DNA of 57,035 bases, taken from Bacillus sp. AFS041924. GTDB taxonomy: Bacteria; Bacillota; Bacilli; Bacillales; Bacillaceae_G. Below, piece after piece: positions 36,488 through 45,942 of this stretch. Positions within the stretch are counted from its first letter, which is position 1; every line of letters starts with the position of its first letter. The stretch covers positions 12,285-69,319 of the forward strand of contig NZ_NULG01000022.1 of NCBI RefSeq assembly GCF_002577195.1. Reading direction: 5' to 3'. Below the pieces are notes generated by a model that was not told the DNA's origin, ran no database searches, and saw only the letters and a program-made list of their open reading frames with translations. The translations under genes and the position numbers were made by a program.

Positions 36488-36757
36488 ATGGATTACCAGT
36501 ACCCAATTTCATATGACTGGACAACAAATGAGACGATAGAAGTAATACAATTCTACACATCGGTAGAAAGAGCATATGAAAAGGGGATCGAACGAGAAGA
36601 ATTAATGGCTGCGTACAAACAGTTTAAATCAATCGTACCTAGTATTGCTCAAGAAAAAAAATTATGTAACGAATTAGAGGAGCTATCGGGCTATTCTGCC
36701 TATCGAGTAATGCAAAAAGCTAAAAATGGTGCACCTGGCGATAAAATTAAAATGTAA
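36488..36757 (+). CDS. yktA: YktA, UPF0223 family protein
   Basis: An 89-residue cytosolic protein matching UPF0223 (YPISYDWTTNETIEVIQFY, YKQFKSIVPSIAQEK, SGYSAYRVMQKAK). Function unknown. ATG follows TAGGAG. It keeps the speA-yktA-yktB neighbourhood. Confidence 0.9.
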   Translation: MDYQYPISYDWTTNETIEVIQFYTSVERAYEKGIEREELMAAYKQFKSIVPSIAQEKKLCNELEELSGYSAYRVMQKAKNGAPGDKIKM

Positions 36758-36801
36758 ATAGTAAAGGTTTAGGTTAATTTAATATCCGTTAGAAAAAATT
36801 T

Positions 36802-36845
36802 AAAGCCCATTTCTGGCTAATAAACTAACTGAAATGGGCTTTTTA
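36802..36845 (+). terminator. Terminator of yktA
   Basis: AAAGCCCATTTC and GAAATGGGCTTT arms with a T tract. Confidence 0.88.
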
Positions 36846-36964
36846 TCTACTTGTTTAAGCCTAAGTATTTCAATTTCATATTTCGTCCTGTCGAAAAATG
36901 TGTAAAGAATGGGCATAGACTTTTGTTTTTGACATATGTATAATTAAACAACACTTATATTAAT

Positions 36965-37594
36965 TCATTTTATACTTATATTGTATAAAGGAATTAAAGT
37001 ATTATATGTATCTATAATACGTTGGATTAGTTCTTCCTTTGTAAGTGTAATTGCTTCATCTTTTGGAATCGTAATTCCACATAGGTATTCTGCTTTTTTT
37101 ACATCATGAAATCTTTGGATACCTTTACCAAATTCATCTTTTGTCAATTTACTTTTTGGTATCACATCAGGCTTCATATGATCGTATGATACAACAAAAT
37201 CTTTTGGAATCATTTTGTACAGTTTATTTTTATTCTTTTCAAAGTTAGTTGCAATCGATTGCTTATTTGGACTTTCATAAATAATTCCAAAGTAAACGAA
37301 AAGATGGGTACCCCACAGTCCAAATTGGAAATGAGGAAGCATTTTGTATCCTCGATTATTTGTAGCAAATGCAATCCAAGTATCTTTTGGAGCATTTACA
37401 GTACGACGAGCATGCTTTGCAATATGGCCAAAAAAGTTTTGATCAGTTTGTCTATTTAAAAAAGGTAAGATTTCTTCTTCGACTTCTTTGAATTTTGGTT
37501 GAATTTCATTTTGGATAGCACTCATTCTAGTTTCTAAAGTTGAGTCAGTTGTAAATATTTCAAAATCACTTTCTTTAAAAAAAGATTGAATCAT
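36965..37594 (-). CDS. yktB: YktB, UPF0637 (DUF1054) family protein
   Basis: A 209-residue protein matching YktB (FGHIAKHARRTVNAPKDTWIAFATNNRGYKMLPHFQFGLW). Function unknown; cytosolic. The ATG follows AGGGGGTTC. It is convergent with yktA. Confidence 0.9.
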   Translation of the reverse strand: MIQSFFKESDFEIFTTDSTLETRMSAIQNEIQPKFKEVEEEILPFLNRQTDQNFFGHIAKHARRTVNAPKDTWIAFATNNRGYKMLPHFQFGLWGTHLFVYFGIIYESPNKQSIATNFEKNKNKLYKMIPKDFVVSYDHMKPDVIPKSKLTKDEFGKGIQRFHDVKKAEYLCGITIPKDEAITLTKEELIQRIIDTYNTLIPLYNISIK

Positions 37595-37790
37595 TTTTGA
37601 ACCCCCTAGTTACATTTCTCTGATTAGTATACCATGTTTGTCCAAAACAAATGGGTAATATGTTTCTTTATAAAATAGTTACATTATAAGCTTAAATAAC
37701 ATATATTAGTAGCAAGATAAAAATCAGAAAATTTTGTTAATTAACTTTTACAATTTGTTTTGCCAACTTATATTCTATGGAGGGATTATG

Positions 37791-37979
37791 ATGAGACAAG
37801 TGATTAATGCGTTAAAAAGAACTGATGCTGAAAAGAGAATACCTGTACTTAGATTAGAGTTAGATTATGAATTAGCTACTCTATTCGATGCTATGACAGT
37901 CAACGATAACGAAGCAATGGTTGAATCTAAGAAGAAATTAGAATTATTAAGATTAGAATTAATTCGTCTAGAAGCTTAG
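37791..37979 (+). CDS. Small helical protein, YkzI-like by position
   Basis: A 62-residue charged helical protein (RQVINALKRTDAEKRIPVLRLELDYEL...). An ATG is 6 nt after GGAGGG; the adjacent upstream ATG is too close. In B. subtilis ykzI sits between yktB and yktC, so this may be its counterpart. No motif is seen. Confidence 0.7.
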   Translation: MRQVINALKRTDAEKRIPVLRLELDYELATLFDAMTVNDNEAMVESKKKLELLRLELIRLEA

Positions 37980-37991
37980 CGAGTTTATTTA

Positions 37992-38017
37992 CCGAACCTT
38001 TAAATAGGTTCGTTTTT
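37992..38017 (+). terminator. Terminator of the 62-codon gene
   Basis: CGAACC and GGTTCG arms followed by five T. Confidence 0.75.
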
Positions 38018-38197
38018 CTGTGCGCTAATTCCCTAGTCCGCCCACCCAATGATTTATCGTATGCCCTCCCTCCAAAAAAGTTCCTCCTTAAGATCAATAA
38101 ATTCATTTCATTAGGTTTTTTTAGGATAAAATTGGTAAACTGATATACAGGACCATAATATTATTAGTTTAAGCATGTAGAGTTTGGAGTGTTTAAA

Positions 38198-39001
38198 ATG
38201 AATGAAGATTGGAAAAAAATTGAACAATTCGCTAGGAATTTGCTTCAAGAGGCAGCAGAAAATATTAAGAGCTCTTTATATGACTCCATAACAATCAATA
38301 CAAAATCAAATGAGAATGACCTTGTAACAAATAAAGATGAAGAAATTGAAAAATTCTTTTATGAAAAAATAAAAAAGAAATTTCCAAATCATTACTTACT
38401 TGGTGAGGAAGGTAAGGGTGATGAGTTGGATCATGTAGATGGAATTGTATGGATTCTTGATCCAATCGATGGAACGATGAATTTTGTCCATCAAAAGCGT
38501 AATTTTATGATATCTTTAGGTATTTATGAAAATGGTATAGGTAAAATGGGATTTATATTAGATGTTATACATAATGAACTATATTTTGCCAAAAAGGGAG
38601 AGGGTGCCTTTTTAAATGATCTAGCATTAACTCCTTTGAAAAATGTAGTATTAGATGAGGCTGTAATAGCTGTAAATGCCATTTGGTTAACAAAAAATCA
38701 TTATTTAAATCATGAAAAATTAGGAAGTTTAATTCGCAGGGTTAGAGGAAGTAGATCGTATGGATCTGCTGCAATGGAAATGGTCTATGTTGCTATGGGA
38801 AGAATAGATGCATATATCACCCCAAGATTATCACCTTGGGATTTTGCTGCGGGTAAAATTATTGTTGAAGAACTAGGTGGAGTTTGTACTACACTCAATA
38901 ATGAAAGCCTTTCAATTCTTAAAAAAAGTTCAGTTCTTGTAAGTAACCCTTCGATTCATAAAGAATTGCTTACTGATTATATCGAGTTTTTACAAAAATA
39001 A
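38198..39001 (+). CDS. suhB: SuhB/YktC-type inositol monophosphatase family protein
   Basis: A 267-residue enzyme with the Mg2+-binding motifs LLGEEGKG, WILDPIDGTMNFVH (near 90) and SPWDFAAGKIIVEELGG (near 210). Family members hydrolyse inositol phosphates or other phosphomonoesters. The ATG follows TTGGAGTG. It matches yktC by position. Confidence 0.92.
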   Translation: MNEDWKKIEQFARNLLQEAAENIKSSLYDSITINTKSNENDLVTNKDEEIEKFFYEKIKKKFPNHYLLGEEGKGDELDHVDGIVWILDPIDGTMNFVHQKRNFMISLGIYENGIGKMGFILDVIHNELYFAKKGEGAFLNDLALTPLKNVVLDEAVIAVNAIWLTKNHYLNHEKLGSLIRRVRGSRSYGSAAMEMVYVAMGRIDAYITPRLSPWDFAAGKIIVEELGGVCTTLNNESLSILKKSSVLVSNPSIHKELLTDYIEFLQK

Positions 39002-39004
39002 TAA

Positions 39005-39040
39005 AAAGAAGGTAAGTTTTAAACTTTACCTTCTTTTTTT
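39005..39040. terminator. Bidirectional terminator between suhB and ylaF
   Basis: AAGAAGGTAAGTTT and AAACTTTACCTTCTT arms with A and T tracts. Confidence 0.85.
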
Positions 39041-39204
39041 AATTTAGCACGTAATGAAAAACCATAACCAACTAATAATATTGAGATAATTAGTGAAATC
39101 ACAGCTCCAATAACACTTAGTTCGGCTAGCATTATACCAACCAGAATTAAGAAGATTACGGATAAAAGTGCTACACAGAAAAGTCTGAATTTAATACTAG
39201 ACAT
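39019..39204 (-). CDS. ylaF: YlaF/DUF5325 small membrane protein
   Basis: A 61-residue protein with two membrane helices and a Lys-rich tail (SLRAKLKKEGKV). It matches the position and type of YlaF, just upstream of and divergent from typA. Function unknown. Confidence 0.75.
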   Translation of the reverse strand: MSSIKFRLFCVALLSVIFLILVGIMLAELSVIGAVISLIISILLVGYGFSLRAKLKKEGKV

Positions 39205-39407
39205 AGTGAATCCCCCTATTCCTATTCTTATTTTACTCCTTGTTTAATTGGATGTAAATTTGAAAAAAATAAAACTTTACTAAATATTTATTAATAATTT
39301 ATATTTTTGTTTAAACAATTTTATTGATATATTTCACTGTGCATGTGCTATAATGTTTTAGTTAATAATGAAAACAGATGTGTAGACATTTTAGGAGTGA
39401 ATATATT

Positions 39408-41252
39408 TTGAAAAAAAGAGAAGATTTACGCAATATCGCAATTATTGCGCACGTTGACCATGGTAAAACAACGTTAGTTGATGAATTATTAAAACAATCA
39501 GGTACATTCCGTTCAAACGAAAACGTTAATGAGCGTGCAATGGACTCGAATGATATAGAACGTGAACGTGGAATTACAATTTTAGCTAAAAACACTGCAA
39601 TCCAATATGAAGGCAAACGTATTAACATCATGGATACGCCAGGACACGCCGATTTTGGTGGAGAAGTAGAACGTATCATGAAAATGGTTGATGGTGTTCT
39701 TTTAGTAGTAGACGCATATGAAGGTTGTATGCCACAAACTCGTTTCGTATTGAAAAAAGCTTTAGAACAACATTTAACACCAATCGTAGTTGTAAACAAA
39801 ATCGACCGTGACTTTGCACGTCCTGATGAAGTAGTAGACGAAGTAATCGATTTATTTATTGAATTAGGTGCAGACGAAGATCAATTAGAATTCCCAGTTG
39901 TATTTGCATCAGCAATCAACGGAACTTCTAGCTTAGAATCTGATCCTGCTAAACAAGAACCAAATATGAATGCTTTATTCGATACAATTATTGAGCACAT
40001 TCCATCTCCAATCGATAATAGTGAAGAGCCATTACAATTCCAAGTAACATTACTAGACTATAATGACTATGTTGGACGTATCGGTATCGGACGTATTTTC
40101 CGCGGAACTATGCAAGTTGGTCAATCAGTTGCATTAATGAAACTTGATGGGTCAGTTAAGCAATTCCGTATTACAAAAATGTTTGGATTTATTGGATTAA
40201 AGCGTATTGAAATCCAAGAAGCAAAAGCTGGTGACTTAGTAGCAGTATCTGGTATGGAAGATATTAACGTTGGTGAAACAGTATGTCCTGCTGAACACCA
40301 AGAAGCACTACCAATTTTACGTATCGATGAGCCAACGCTACAAATGACATTCTTAGTTAATAACTCTCCTTTTGCTGGTCGTGAAGGTAAATTTGTAACT
40401 TCTCGTAAAATTGAAGAAAGATTATTACAAGAACTTCAAACTGACGTAAGTTTACGTGTAGAAAACACAGATTCTCCTGATGTTTGGATCGTAAGTGGAC
40501 GTGGAGAGCTTCACTTATCAATCTTAATCGAAAACATGCGTCGTGAAGGATATGAGCTTCAAGTTTCAAAACCAGAAGTTATTATTCGTGTAATTGATGG
40601 TGTAAGATGTGAGCCAGTTGAGCATGTACAAATCGACGTACCAGAAGAGTATACTGGTTCAATCATGGAATCAATGGGCGCTCGTAAAGGTGAAATGAGA
40701 GACATGGTTAATAATGGTAACGGTCAAGTTCGTTTAACATTTATGGTACCAGCTCGTGGATTAATTGGCTACACTACTGAATTCTTAACATTAACTCGTG
40801 GTTATGGAATTATTAACCATTCATTCGATAGCTACCAACCAGCTATTCAAGGTCAAGTTGGTGGACGTCGTCAAGGTGTATTAGTTTCTATGGAAACTGG
40901 TAAAGCTTCAACATACGGAATTATGGGTCTAGAAGACCGCGGTATAATTTTCCTTGAGCCAGGTACTGACGTATACGATGGTATGATTGTTGGTGAGCAC
41001 AACCGTGATAATGATTTATCAGTAAACGTTGTTAAAGTTAAACACGCTACTAACATTCGTTCAGCGAATAAAGACCAAACAACGACAATGAAAAAACCAC
41101 GTATCATGACACTTGAAGAATCTTTAGAATACTTAAATGATGATGAGTACTGTGAAGTTACACCAACATCAATTCGTTTACGTAAAAAGCTTCTTGATAA
41201 AAACGAGCGTGAGCGTGCAGCGAAAAAGAAAAAATTCGCTGAACAAGAATAA
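39408..41252 (+). CDS. typA: TypA/BipA ribosome-associated GTPase
   Basis: A 614-residue translational GTPase. G1 is AHVDHGKTT, G3 DTPGHADFGGE, G4 NKIDRD; EF-G-like domains III and V and the BipA-specific C-terminal domain follow, ending in a Lys/Arg tail. It binds ribosomes in the cold and under stress and aids 50S assembly. The TTG start (MKKREDLRNIAI) lies 9 nt after AGGAGTG; a start 30 bases upstream is not supported. Confidence 0.97.
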   Translation: MKKREDLRNIAIIAHVDHGKTTLVDELLKQSGTFRSNENVNERAMDSNDIERERGITILAKNTAIQYEGKRINIMDTPGHADFGGEVERIMKMVDGVLLVVDAYEGCMPQTRFVLKKALEQHLTPIVVVNKIDRDFARPDEVVDEVIDLFIELGADEDQLEFPVVFASAINGTSSLESDPAKQEPNMNALFDTIIEHIPSPIDNSEEPLQFQVTLLDYNDYVGRIGIGRIFRGTMQVGQSVALMKLDGSVKQFRITKMFGFIGLKRIEIQEAKAGDLVAVSGMEDINVGETVCPAEHQEALPILRIDEPTLQMTFLVNNSPFAGREGKFVTSRKIEERLLQELQTDVSLRVENTDSPDVWIVSGRGELHLSILIENMRREGYELQVSKPEVIIRVIDGVRCEPVEHVQIDVPEEYTGSIMESMGARKGEMRDMVNNGNGQVRLTFMVPARGLIGYTTEFLTLTRGYGIINHSFDSYQPAIQGQVGGRRQGVLVSMETGKASTYGIMGLEDRGIIFLEPGTDVYDGMIVGEHNRDNDLSVNVVKVKHATNIRSANKDQTTTMKKPRIMTLEESLEYLNDDEYCEVTPTSIRLRKKLLDKNERERAAKKKKFAEQE

Positions 41253-41280
41253 TTAAATTTTAAAATAATTATGATATAAT

Positions 41281-41314
41281 AAAACCGACTAGATAATAGT
41301 CGGTTTTATTTTTG
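41281..41314 (+). terminator. Terminator of typA
   Basis: AAAACCGACTA and TAGTCGGTTTT arms with a T tract. Confidence 0.85.
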
Positions 41315-41342
41315 TTTTATTATTTAATAGGGGGATATGGAT

Positions 41343-41660
41343 TTGGAAAAAGCTCCAAAGGGATTTGAATTTGTCATAACACAACTAATTAATATAACTC
41401 ATGATGTAGGACTTTCAATGTGGATTTTATATGCATTAATTGTAGTACTAAGTATCGTGGTATATCATTTAGGATTCGCTAAAAAATTGAGCATCCTTAA
41501 AATGTTAATTACTTATGTTTTACTTATGATAGGCTGTAGTTTCCTTACTTTCTTAGCGTTAAGGATTCCAATTGTAGAAGCATTGCTTGCAAGTGTTTTC
41601 GTATTAGGTGTATATAAGGTTCGCCTACATCAATCAAAAAAGAATAAGGCTACTACATAA
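41343..41660 (+). CDS. ylaH: YlaH family membrane protein
   Basis: A 105-residue protein with three helices, matching YlaH in length and position after typA. The TTG start is 7 nt after AGGGGGA; an ATG 6 bases upstream is too near. Function unknown. The next gene starts 29 bases on. Confidence 0.8.
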   Translation: MEKAPKGFEFVITQLINITHDVGLSMWILYALIVVLSIVVYHLGFAKKLSILKMLITYVLLMIGCSFLTFLALRIPIVEALLASVFVLGVYKVRLHQSKKNKATT

Positions 41661-41689
41661 CGTAACACATTATAGAAAGTTGGTATAAA

Positions 41690-41962
41690 ATGAAATCTGT
41701 ACAAGACGCTTTATATAATTGGTTAACGATTAAAGTGATATATGAAAGTAGACCTTCTGATGAAGCCGCAAAAGAGACGTACGAGATGTTTGATTCGATT
41801 TTAAAAGAGGATCATCAAGTATCAAACGTGAAAATAGAAAAAATGGAAGATTTTTATCTAATCACATTTACTCATGATGAAAAAGAGCGCACAACTCGTT
41901 TTCCAATTGAAATGATTGATTGTTTCTTAGATCAAGTTAAATTTAATCCGGAAAAGTATTAA
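41690..41962 (+). CDS. Conserved hypothetical protein (90 residues)
   Basis: A small acidic alpha/beta protein (QDALYNWLTIKVIYESRPSD, FYLITFTHDEKERTTRFP). The ribosome site is weak (AAAGTTGGT), so translation may be coupled to ylaH. No family recognised and no membrane segment. Confidence 0.75.
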   Translation: MKSVQDALYNWLTIKVIYESRPSDEAAKETYEMFDSILKEDHQVSNVKIEKMEDFYLITFTHDEKERTTRFPIEMIDCFLDQVKFNPEKY

Positions 41963-41989
41963 AAACCTAGAAATGAATCTAGGTTTTTT
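41961..41989 (+). terminator. Terminator of the ylaH pair
   Basis: AAAAACCTAG and CTAGGTTTTTT arms. Confidence 0.85.
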
Positions 41990-42041
41990 GTTTTTAAATT
42001 TATATGATAATTTGTGGCTTAATATATAAGAAAAAAAGAAC

Positions 42042-42150
42042 GTTGATTTCCACTAATTGAGCTAGCTTTCCATGGTGCGTGAGCTGAACTTCCTAAATCG
42101 CGTTCGCTTCTGTTTGGTCTTTGCATCTTTCGTTCCAACTAACTTCCCAA
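42042..42150. repeat. Degenerate dispersed repeat, copy C
   Basis: GTTGATTTCCACTA, GCTTTCCATGG, GGTCTTTG and CTTTCGTTCCAACTAACTT follow the order of the copy at 20266, with an internal deletion. Confidence 0.7.
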
Positions 42151-42249
42151 ATAATCTTCTCAAATGAGAATAGGAAATCCTTTTAAGAGAAATTAAAAGA
42201 TTTTACTCTCTTTTTTTAGATTTTCAGCTCCTGCATTTTTCTCTTCCAT

Positions 42250-42283
42250 AAAAAAATAGAAACCTTATTGGCTTCTATTTTTC
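42250..42283 (-). terminator. Terminator of ylaI
   Basis: AAAAATAGAAGCC and GGTTTCTATTTTT arms on the minus strand. Confidence 0.8.
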
Positions 42284-42291
42284 TGCTTAAC

Positions 42292-42492
42292 TTACCACTC
42301 GTCATTATCCTTTACAGGTTTTAAGAAACGGAATTTTCCTGTTGCAATTCTTTGTTCTGTTTTTGTTTTAATTCGATCGTAGCATTCGGAGCATGTATAT
42401 GTATGAATAGGTCGATTTCTTAATTTTTTTGCAATAGGTGATTCATCGCTAATGGATTCACTTTTATCACAAATCATGCATTTAACTCTCAT
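42292..42492 (-). CDS. ylaI: YlaI/DUF2197 zinc-ribbon-like protein
   Basis: A 66-residue protein with CMIC and CSEC pairs separated by about 27 residues, suggesting one zinc site. It matches YlaI in position and length. The ATG follows AAGGAGAG. The role is unknown. Confidence 0.83.
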   Translation of the reverse strand: MRVKCMICDKSESISDESPIAKKLRNRPIHTYTCSECYDRIKTKTEQRIATGKFRFLKPVKDNDEW

Positions 42493-42642
42493 GTGGAATT
42501 TCTCTCCTTATTAATGGAACTTAAGTTAACATAATTATAACAGGTTTTAGAATATATTTTTAGAAAACAATGGTTTTAGCAGGAAGTTTTAAAAAAACTT
42601 TGAATTATATTAGTATACTCTTTATTTGAAGGAGATGAAATA

Positions 42643-43107
42643 GTGATGGCAAACAGTATTGAGAAAACATTGTCACCAAGCTTATTTAAAGATTGTAATA
42701 AAGAAAAGATTGTTTTTTTAAGTACTTTTAACTCTGAAAAGGATGTTCCGGTAATGAATGCTATTTCTTGGATTGCAGCTTTAGACGAAAAAACAATTCG
42801 CTTTGCTGTAGATCAAAGGTCAGGAATTATATCAAATATTGAAGCAGTAAAAGGGGTATCATTAAGCTTATTCTCAAATGAAACAGTATATAATATTTCA
42901 GGTAATGCTAAGGTGTTAACAAAGCAAATGCCTGGAATTCCATTAAAATTAGCTTGTATAGAAGTAGAAATTAATGAAGTGAAAAATATATTATTTTACG
43001 GTTCAAAAATAACAGCCGAACCTGAATATGCTAAAACATACGATGAGAGGGCAGCAAAGAAATTAGATGTAGCAGTATTAAATGGAATAAGATCCTTCGA
43101 GCTATAA
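42643..43107 (+). CDS. Pyridoxamine 5'-phosphate oxidase-fold protein
   Basis: A 154-residue split-barrel protein (VFLSTFNSEKDVPVMNAISWIAAL, IRFAVDQRSGIISNI). Such proteins bind flavins or haem; no residue here proves catalysis. The start is GTG 8 nt after GGAG, or the next ATG. It may correspond to ylaL of B. subtilis by neighbourhood. Confidence 0.75.
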   Translation: MMANSIEKTLSPSLFKDCNKEKIVFLSTFNSEKDVPVMNAISWIAALDEKTIRFAVDQRSGIISNIEAVKGVSLSLFSNETVYNISGNAKVLTKQMPGIPLKLACIEVEINEVKNILFYGSKITAEPEYAKTYDERAAKKLDVAVLNGIRSFEL

Positions 43108-43257
43108 ACATGAAAAGATATTCTAAAGTAGAGAGAATTTCATATAATATATAAACGGTTCGTCCATTCTTCGACTAGTAACCAAATGTAAGATCAATCA
43201 ATTTAGAATTATTACTAATTATTATATTCTGAGTTATTTGAGTCAGGAGGTTAAGGA

Positions 43258-44586
43258 TTGAGTAAAATATATGTTCTCGACACCAATGTACTACTGCAAG
43301 ACCCACTAGCAATCTTTTCATTTGAAGATAACGATGTAGTTGTACCAGCTGTTGTATTAGAGGAAGTAGACTCAAAGAAGAGATATATGGATGAGGTTGG
43401 TCGTAATGCTAGGTATGTATCCAAACTTATTGACAGCTTTCGAGAACTAGGGAAATTACATGAAAGTATTCCTCTTGAAAATGGTGGTTCGTTTAGAATT
43501 GAATTAAATCATCGCTCGTTTCATCAATTACAAGAAATTTTTGTTGAAAAAACGAACGATAATCGCATTTTAGCAGTTGCAAAAAATTTATCTCTCGAAG
43601 AAGAAGCAAAAGAAAATGGAAAAACAGTTATTTTAGTTAGTAAAGATACTTTAGTCCGTGTAAAAGCGGATGCTCTAAATTTATTAGCTGAAGATTATTT
43701 AAGCGATCGAGTAGTTGAAGTTGATCATATTTATACTGGTTATTTAGAGTATTACATAAATACAGATTTATTAAATAGGTTTTATGAGAAAACTGAACTT
43801 CCAGTTTCAGATATAGCCAACCATCCTTTTTATCCTAATCAATTTATCGTATTAAAGGATGCTCTTGGAGGTAAAAGCTCTGCACTTGGAGTTGTTGATA
43901 AAACCGGAACAAAAATTAAAAAGTTCGTTTTTTCAAATGAACATATTTGGGGAATAAGGCCAAGGAATGCACAACAATCAATGGCATTAGAATTACTACT
44001 CCGTGACGACATCCCTTTAGTCACTTTAATCGGTAAAGCAGGGACAGGAAAAACTTTATTAGCTTTAGCAGCAGGGTTAATGCAAAGTGAGGACCTACAA
44101 AGCTATAAAAAATTGCTAGTAGCTAGACCAATTGTTCCAGTAGGAAAAGATCTTGGGTATTTACCAGGTGAAAAGGATGAAAAGCTTCGCCCTTGGATGC
44201 AACCAATATACGATAATCTTGAATACTTATTTAACACAAAAAAACCTGGAGAACTTGATGCGATCTTAGCTGGAATGGGATCAATTGAAGTAGAAGCCTT
44301 AACCTATATAAGAGGTAGAAGTATCCCAGAGCAATTTATTATTATTGACGAAGCTCAAAATCTAACTCGACATGAAGTGAAAACAATATTAACTCGTGTT
44401 GGTGATAAAAGTAAAATTGTTTTAATGGGAGATCCAGAACAAATTGATCATCCGTATTTAGATGAATACAATAATGGATTAACTTATGTGGTTGAAAAAT
44501 TTAAAGATCAAAAAATAAGTGGGCATGTAAAATTAGTAAAAGGTGAGCGTTCATCAATTGCACAACTTGCAGCGGATATTTTGTAA
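43258..44586 (+). CDS. ylaK: PIN-PhoH fusion protein, YlaK type
   Basis: A 442-residue protein, the size of B. subtilis YlaK. Residues 1-140 are a PIN nuclease domain (VLDTNVLLQD at 5-14). The C-terminal half is PhoH: Walker A GKAGTGKT near 260, VARPIVPVGKDLGYLPG, Walker B IIDEAQN. PhoH2-type fusions unwind and cleave RNA. The TTG start follows CAGGAGG. Confidence 0.93.
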   Translation: MSKIYVLDTNVLLQDPLAIFSFEDNDVVVPAVVLEEVDSKKRYMDEVGRNARYVSKLIDSFRELGKLHESIPLENGGSFRIELNHRSFHQLQEIFVEKTNDNRILAVAKNLSLEEEAKENGKTVILVSKDTLVRVKADALNLLAEDYLSDRVVEVDHIYTGYLEYYINTDLLNRFYEKTELPVSDIANHPFYPNQFIVLKDALGGKSSALGVVDKTGTKIKKFVFSNEHIWGIRPRNAQQSMALELLLRDDIPLVTLIGKAGTGKTLLALAAGLMQSEDLQSYKKLLVARPIVPVGKDLGYLPGEKDEKLRPWMQPIYDNLEYLFNTKKPGELDAILAGMGSIEVEALTYIRGRSIPEQFIIIDEAQNLTRHEVKTILTRVGDKSKIVLMGDPEQIDHPYLDEYNNGLTYVVEKFKDQKISGHVKLVKGERSSIAQLAADIL

Positions 44587-44606
44587 AAATTAAATTGCTT
44601 AAACGA

Positions 44607-44641
44607 AAACATCTTACCAATTTTAATTGGTAAGATGTTTT
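44607..44641 (+). terminator. Terminator of ylaK
   Basis: AAAACATCTTACCAATT and AATTGGTAAGATGTTTT arms, convergent with the next gene, so probably bidirectional. Confidence 0.88.
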
Positions 44642-44652
44642 GTTGTGTAAAT

Positions 44653-45141
44653 CTACAAAATAATTTTCTTAATTGAAGTAATGGGTGTTTCTTTATTTGA
44701 GCCATCGACAAAATATAAATGAACTGGCCCGTTTTCAATGATTCTTTTTCCGTTATATGAAAATGCTAAATAACTTTCATAGATCGTTTCAAATGGTAAT
44801 TTTATTTCTTCATCTTTTGTTTCAATCGTAACTTCTGTATCACGATTTTTAGGTTTACTATTGTCTATAAAATAAGAAAATGGCATTGCATATGATTCTT
44901 TGAGCCATTCTTTCTTTTGAGTAGCGTATAAAGGACTATTATCAACCTTCGCACCTTCAACAATTTCACGATCCCAATGTTTTGAAACACTTTTCGTATA
45001 TTGTTCAAGCTCATCAACCTTTTTTAATTCACCAGCTAATAAACTCACTAACTTAACTTTTCTCTCATCAAAAATCCAAACACTCGGATCAATCGTCAAC
45101 GGAAATTCCACATTACCAGTTAATTGAAAAACATCACTCAT
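44653..45141 (-). CDS. Uncharacterised Bacillus protein (162 residues)
   Basis: A soluble mixed-charge protein (SVWIFDERKVKLVSLL, ESYLAFSYNGKRIIENGPVHLYFVDGS). I recognise no family. The ATG follows AAGGGGTTT. It sits between ylaK and ylaN where B. subtilis has ylaL/ylaM. Confidence 0.75.
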   Translation of the reverse strand: MSDVFQLTGNVEFPLTIDPSVWIFDERKVKLVSLLAGELKKVDELEQYTKSVSKHWDREIVEGAKVDNSPLYATQKKEWLKESYAMPFSYFIDNSKPKNRDTEVTIETKDEEIKLPFETIYESYLAFSYNGKRIIENGPVHLYFVDGSNKETPITSIKKIIL

Positions 45142-45464
45142 ACTAAAACCCCTTCTATGTACTAAGTCTATTTATAGTGTACGACTATTCGGTGAAAAAA
45201 GACAATTAAATGAGCAAAATAGGTTGAAATATCATTTGAGTTTTTAAGCTTGTTAAACATGTACCCTTAGTGAAAAAATAAAAACTGGTGTATTAGCATA
45301 AGTAATTAAAAATAGATTTGAAAGGGCGACTTTTAGACTTAAAGAACCTAAATAATCTGTTGAAAAAATAAAATTTTCTAAAATACATATTTGTAAATCT
45401 AATGAATTAAGTTGATTTTTCCTCAAAAGAACTATAATATTAAATAGATAGCTTGTACGGAAGC
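45142..45464. other. Gap before ylaN, nothing firm
   Basis: An AT-rich stretch with no gene. TTGATT and TATAAT (45412, 45433) are close to ylaN but spaced only 15 bases. Confidence 0.4.
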
Positions 45465-45476
45465 GGAGGGAGAAAA

Positions 45477-45767
45477 TTGAGGTCTGATGCTGTAACAGAT
45501 TACAAAGATAAAGCATTTGAATTATTAAAAAAAGATGCTGAAAAGATTTTAAAATTAATAAATGTGCAACTTGATCATTTAACAATGCCACAATGCCCTC
45601 TATACGAAGAGGTTTTAGATACTCAAATGTTTGGATTGTCTAGAGAAATAGACTTTGCATCTCGATTAGGTTTAATTGAAGCGGAACAAGGTAAAGAACT
45701 TCTTTCTGAACTTGAGCGTCAACTATCTGCTTTGCATGAAGCGTTTACAGATCAAAAGAATAAATAA
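45477..45767 (+). CDS. ylaN: YlaN, UPF0358 family
   Basis: A 96-residue all-helical protein, nearly identical to YlaN in [38 protein letters not shown]. YlaN binds Fe(II) and relieves Fur repression in Firmicutes studied; it is essential in B. subtilis under low iron. The TTG start lies 6 nt after GGAGGG; an in-frame TTG 24 bases upstream precedes the ribosome site. Confidence 0.95.
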   Translation: MRSDAVTDYKDKAFELLKKDAEKILKLINVQLDHLTMPQCPLYEEVLDTQMFGLSREIDFASRLGLIEAEQGKELLSELERQLSALHEAFTDQKNK

Positions 45768-45780
45768 TTTAAGCTTAACA

Positions 45781-45812
45781 AAAGCTCAAACTAAATGTTT
45801 GAGCTTTTTTTT
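45781..45812 (+). terminator. Terminator of ylaN
   Basis: AAAGCTCAAAC and GTTTGAGCTTT arms followed by T residues. Confidence 0.88.
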
Positions 45813-45942
45813 GTGAATTTTTTTAAGTGTTATAAGCATTAAATCTATTAATCTATGTTACAATGTTTTTATTTATAAAGGGAATTTAGCAAAATAGTTG
45901 AATACATAAAGTATAATTAATCAAAGCAGGGATGATTAAGTA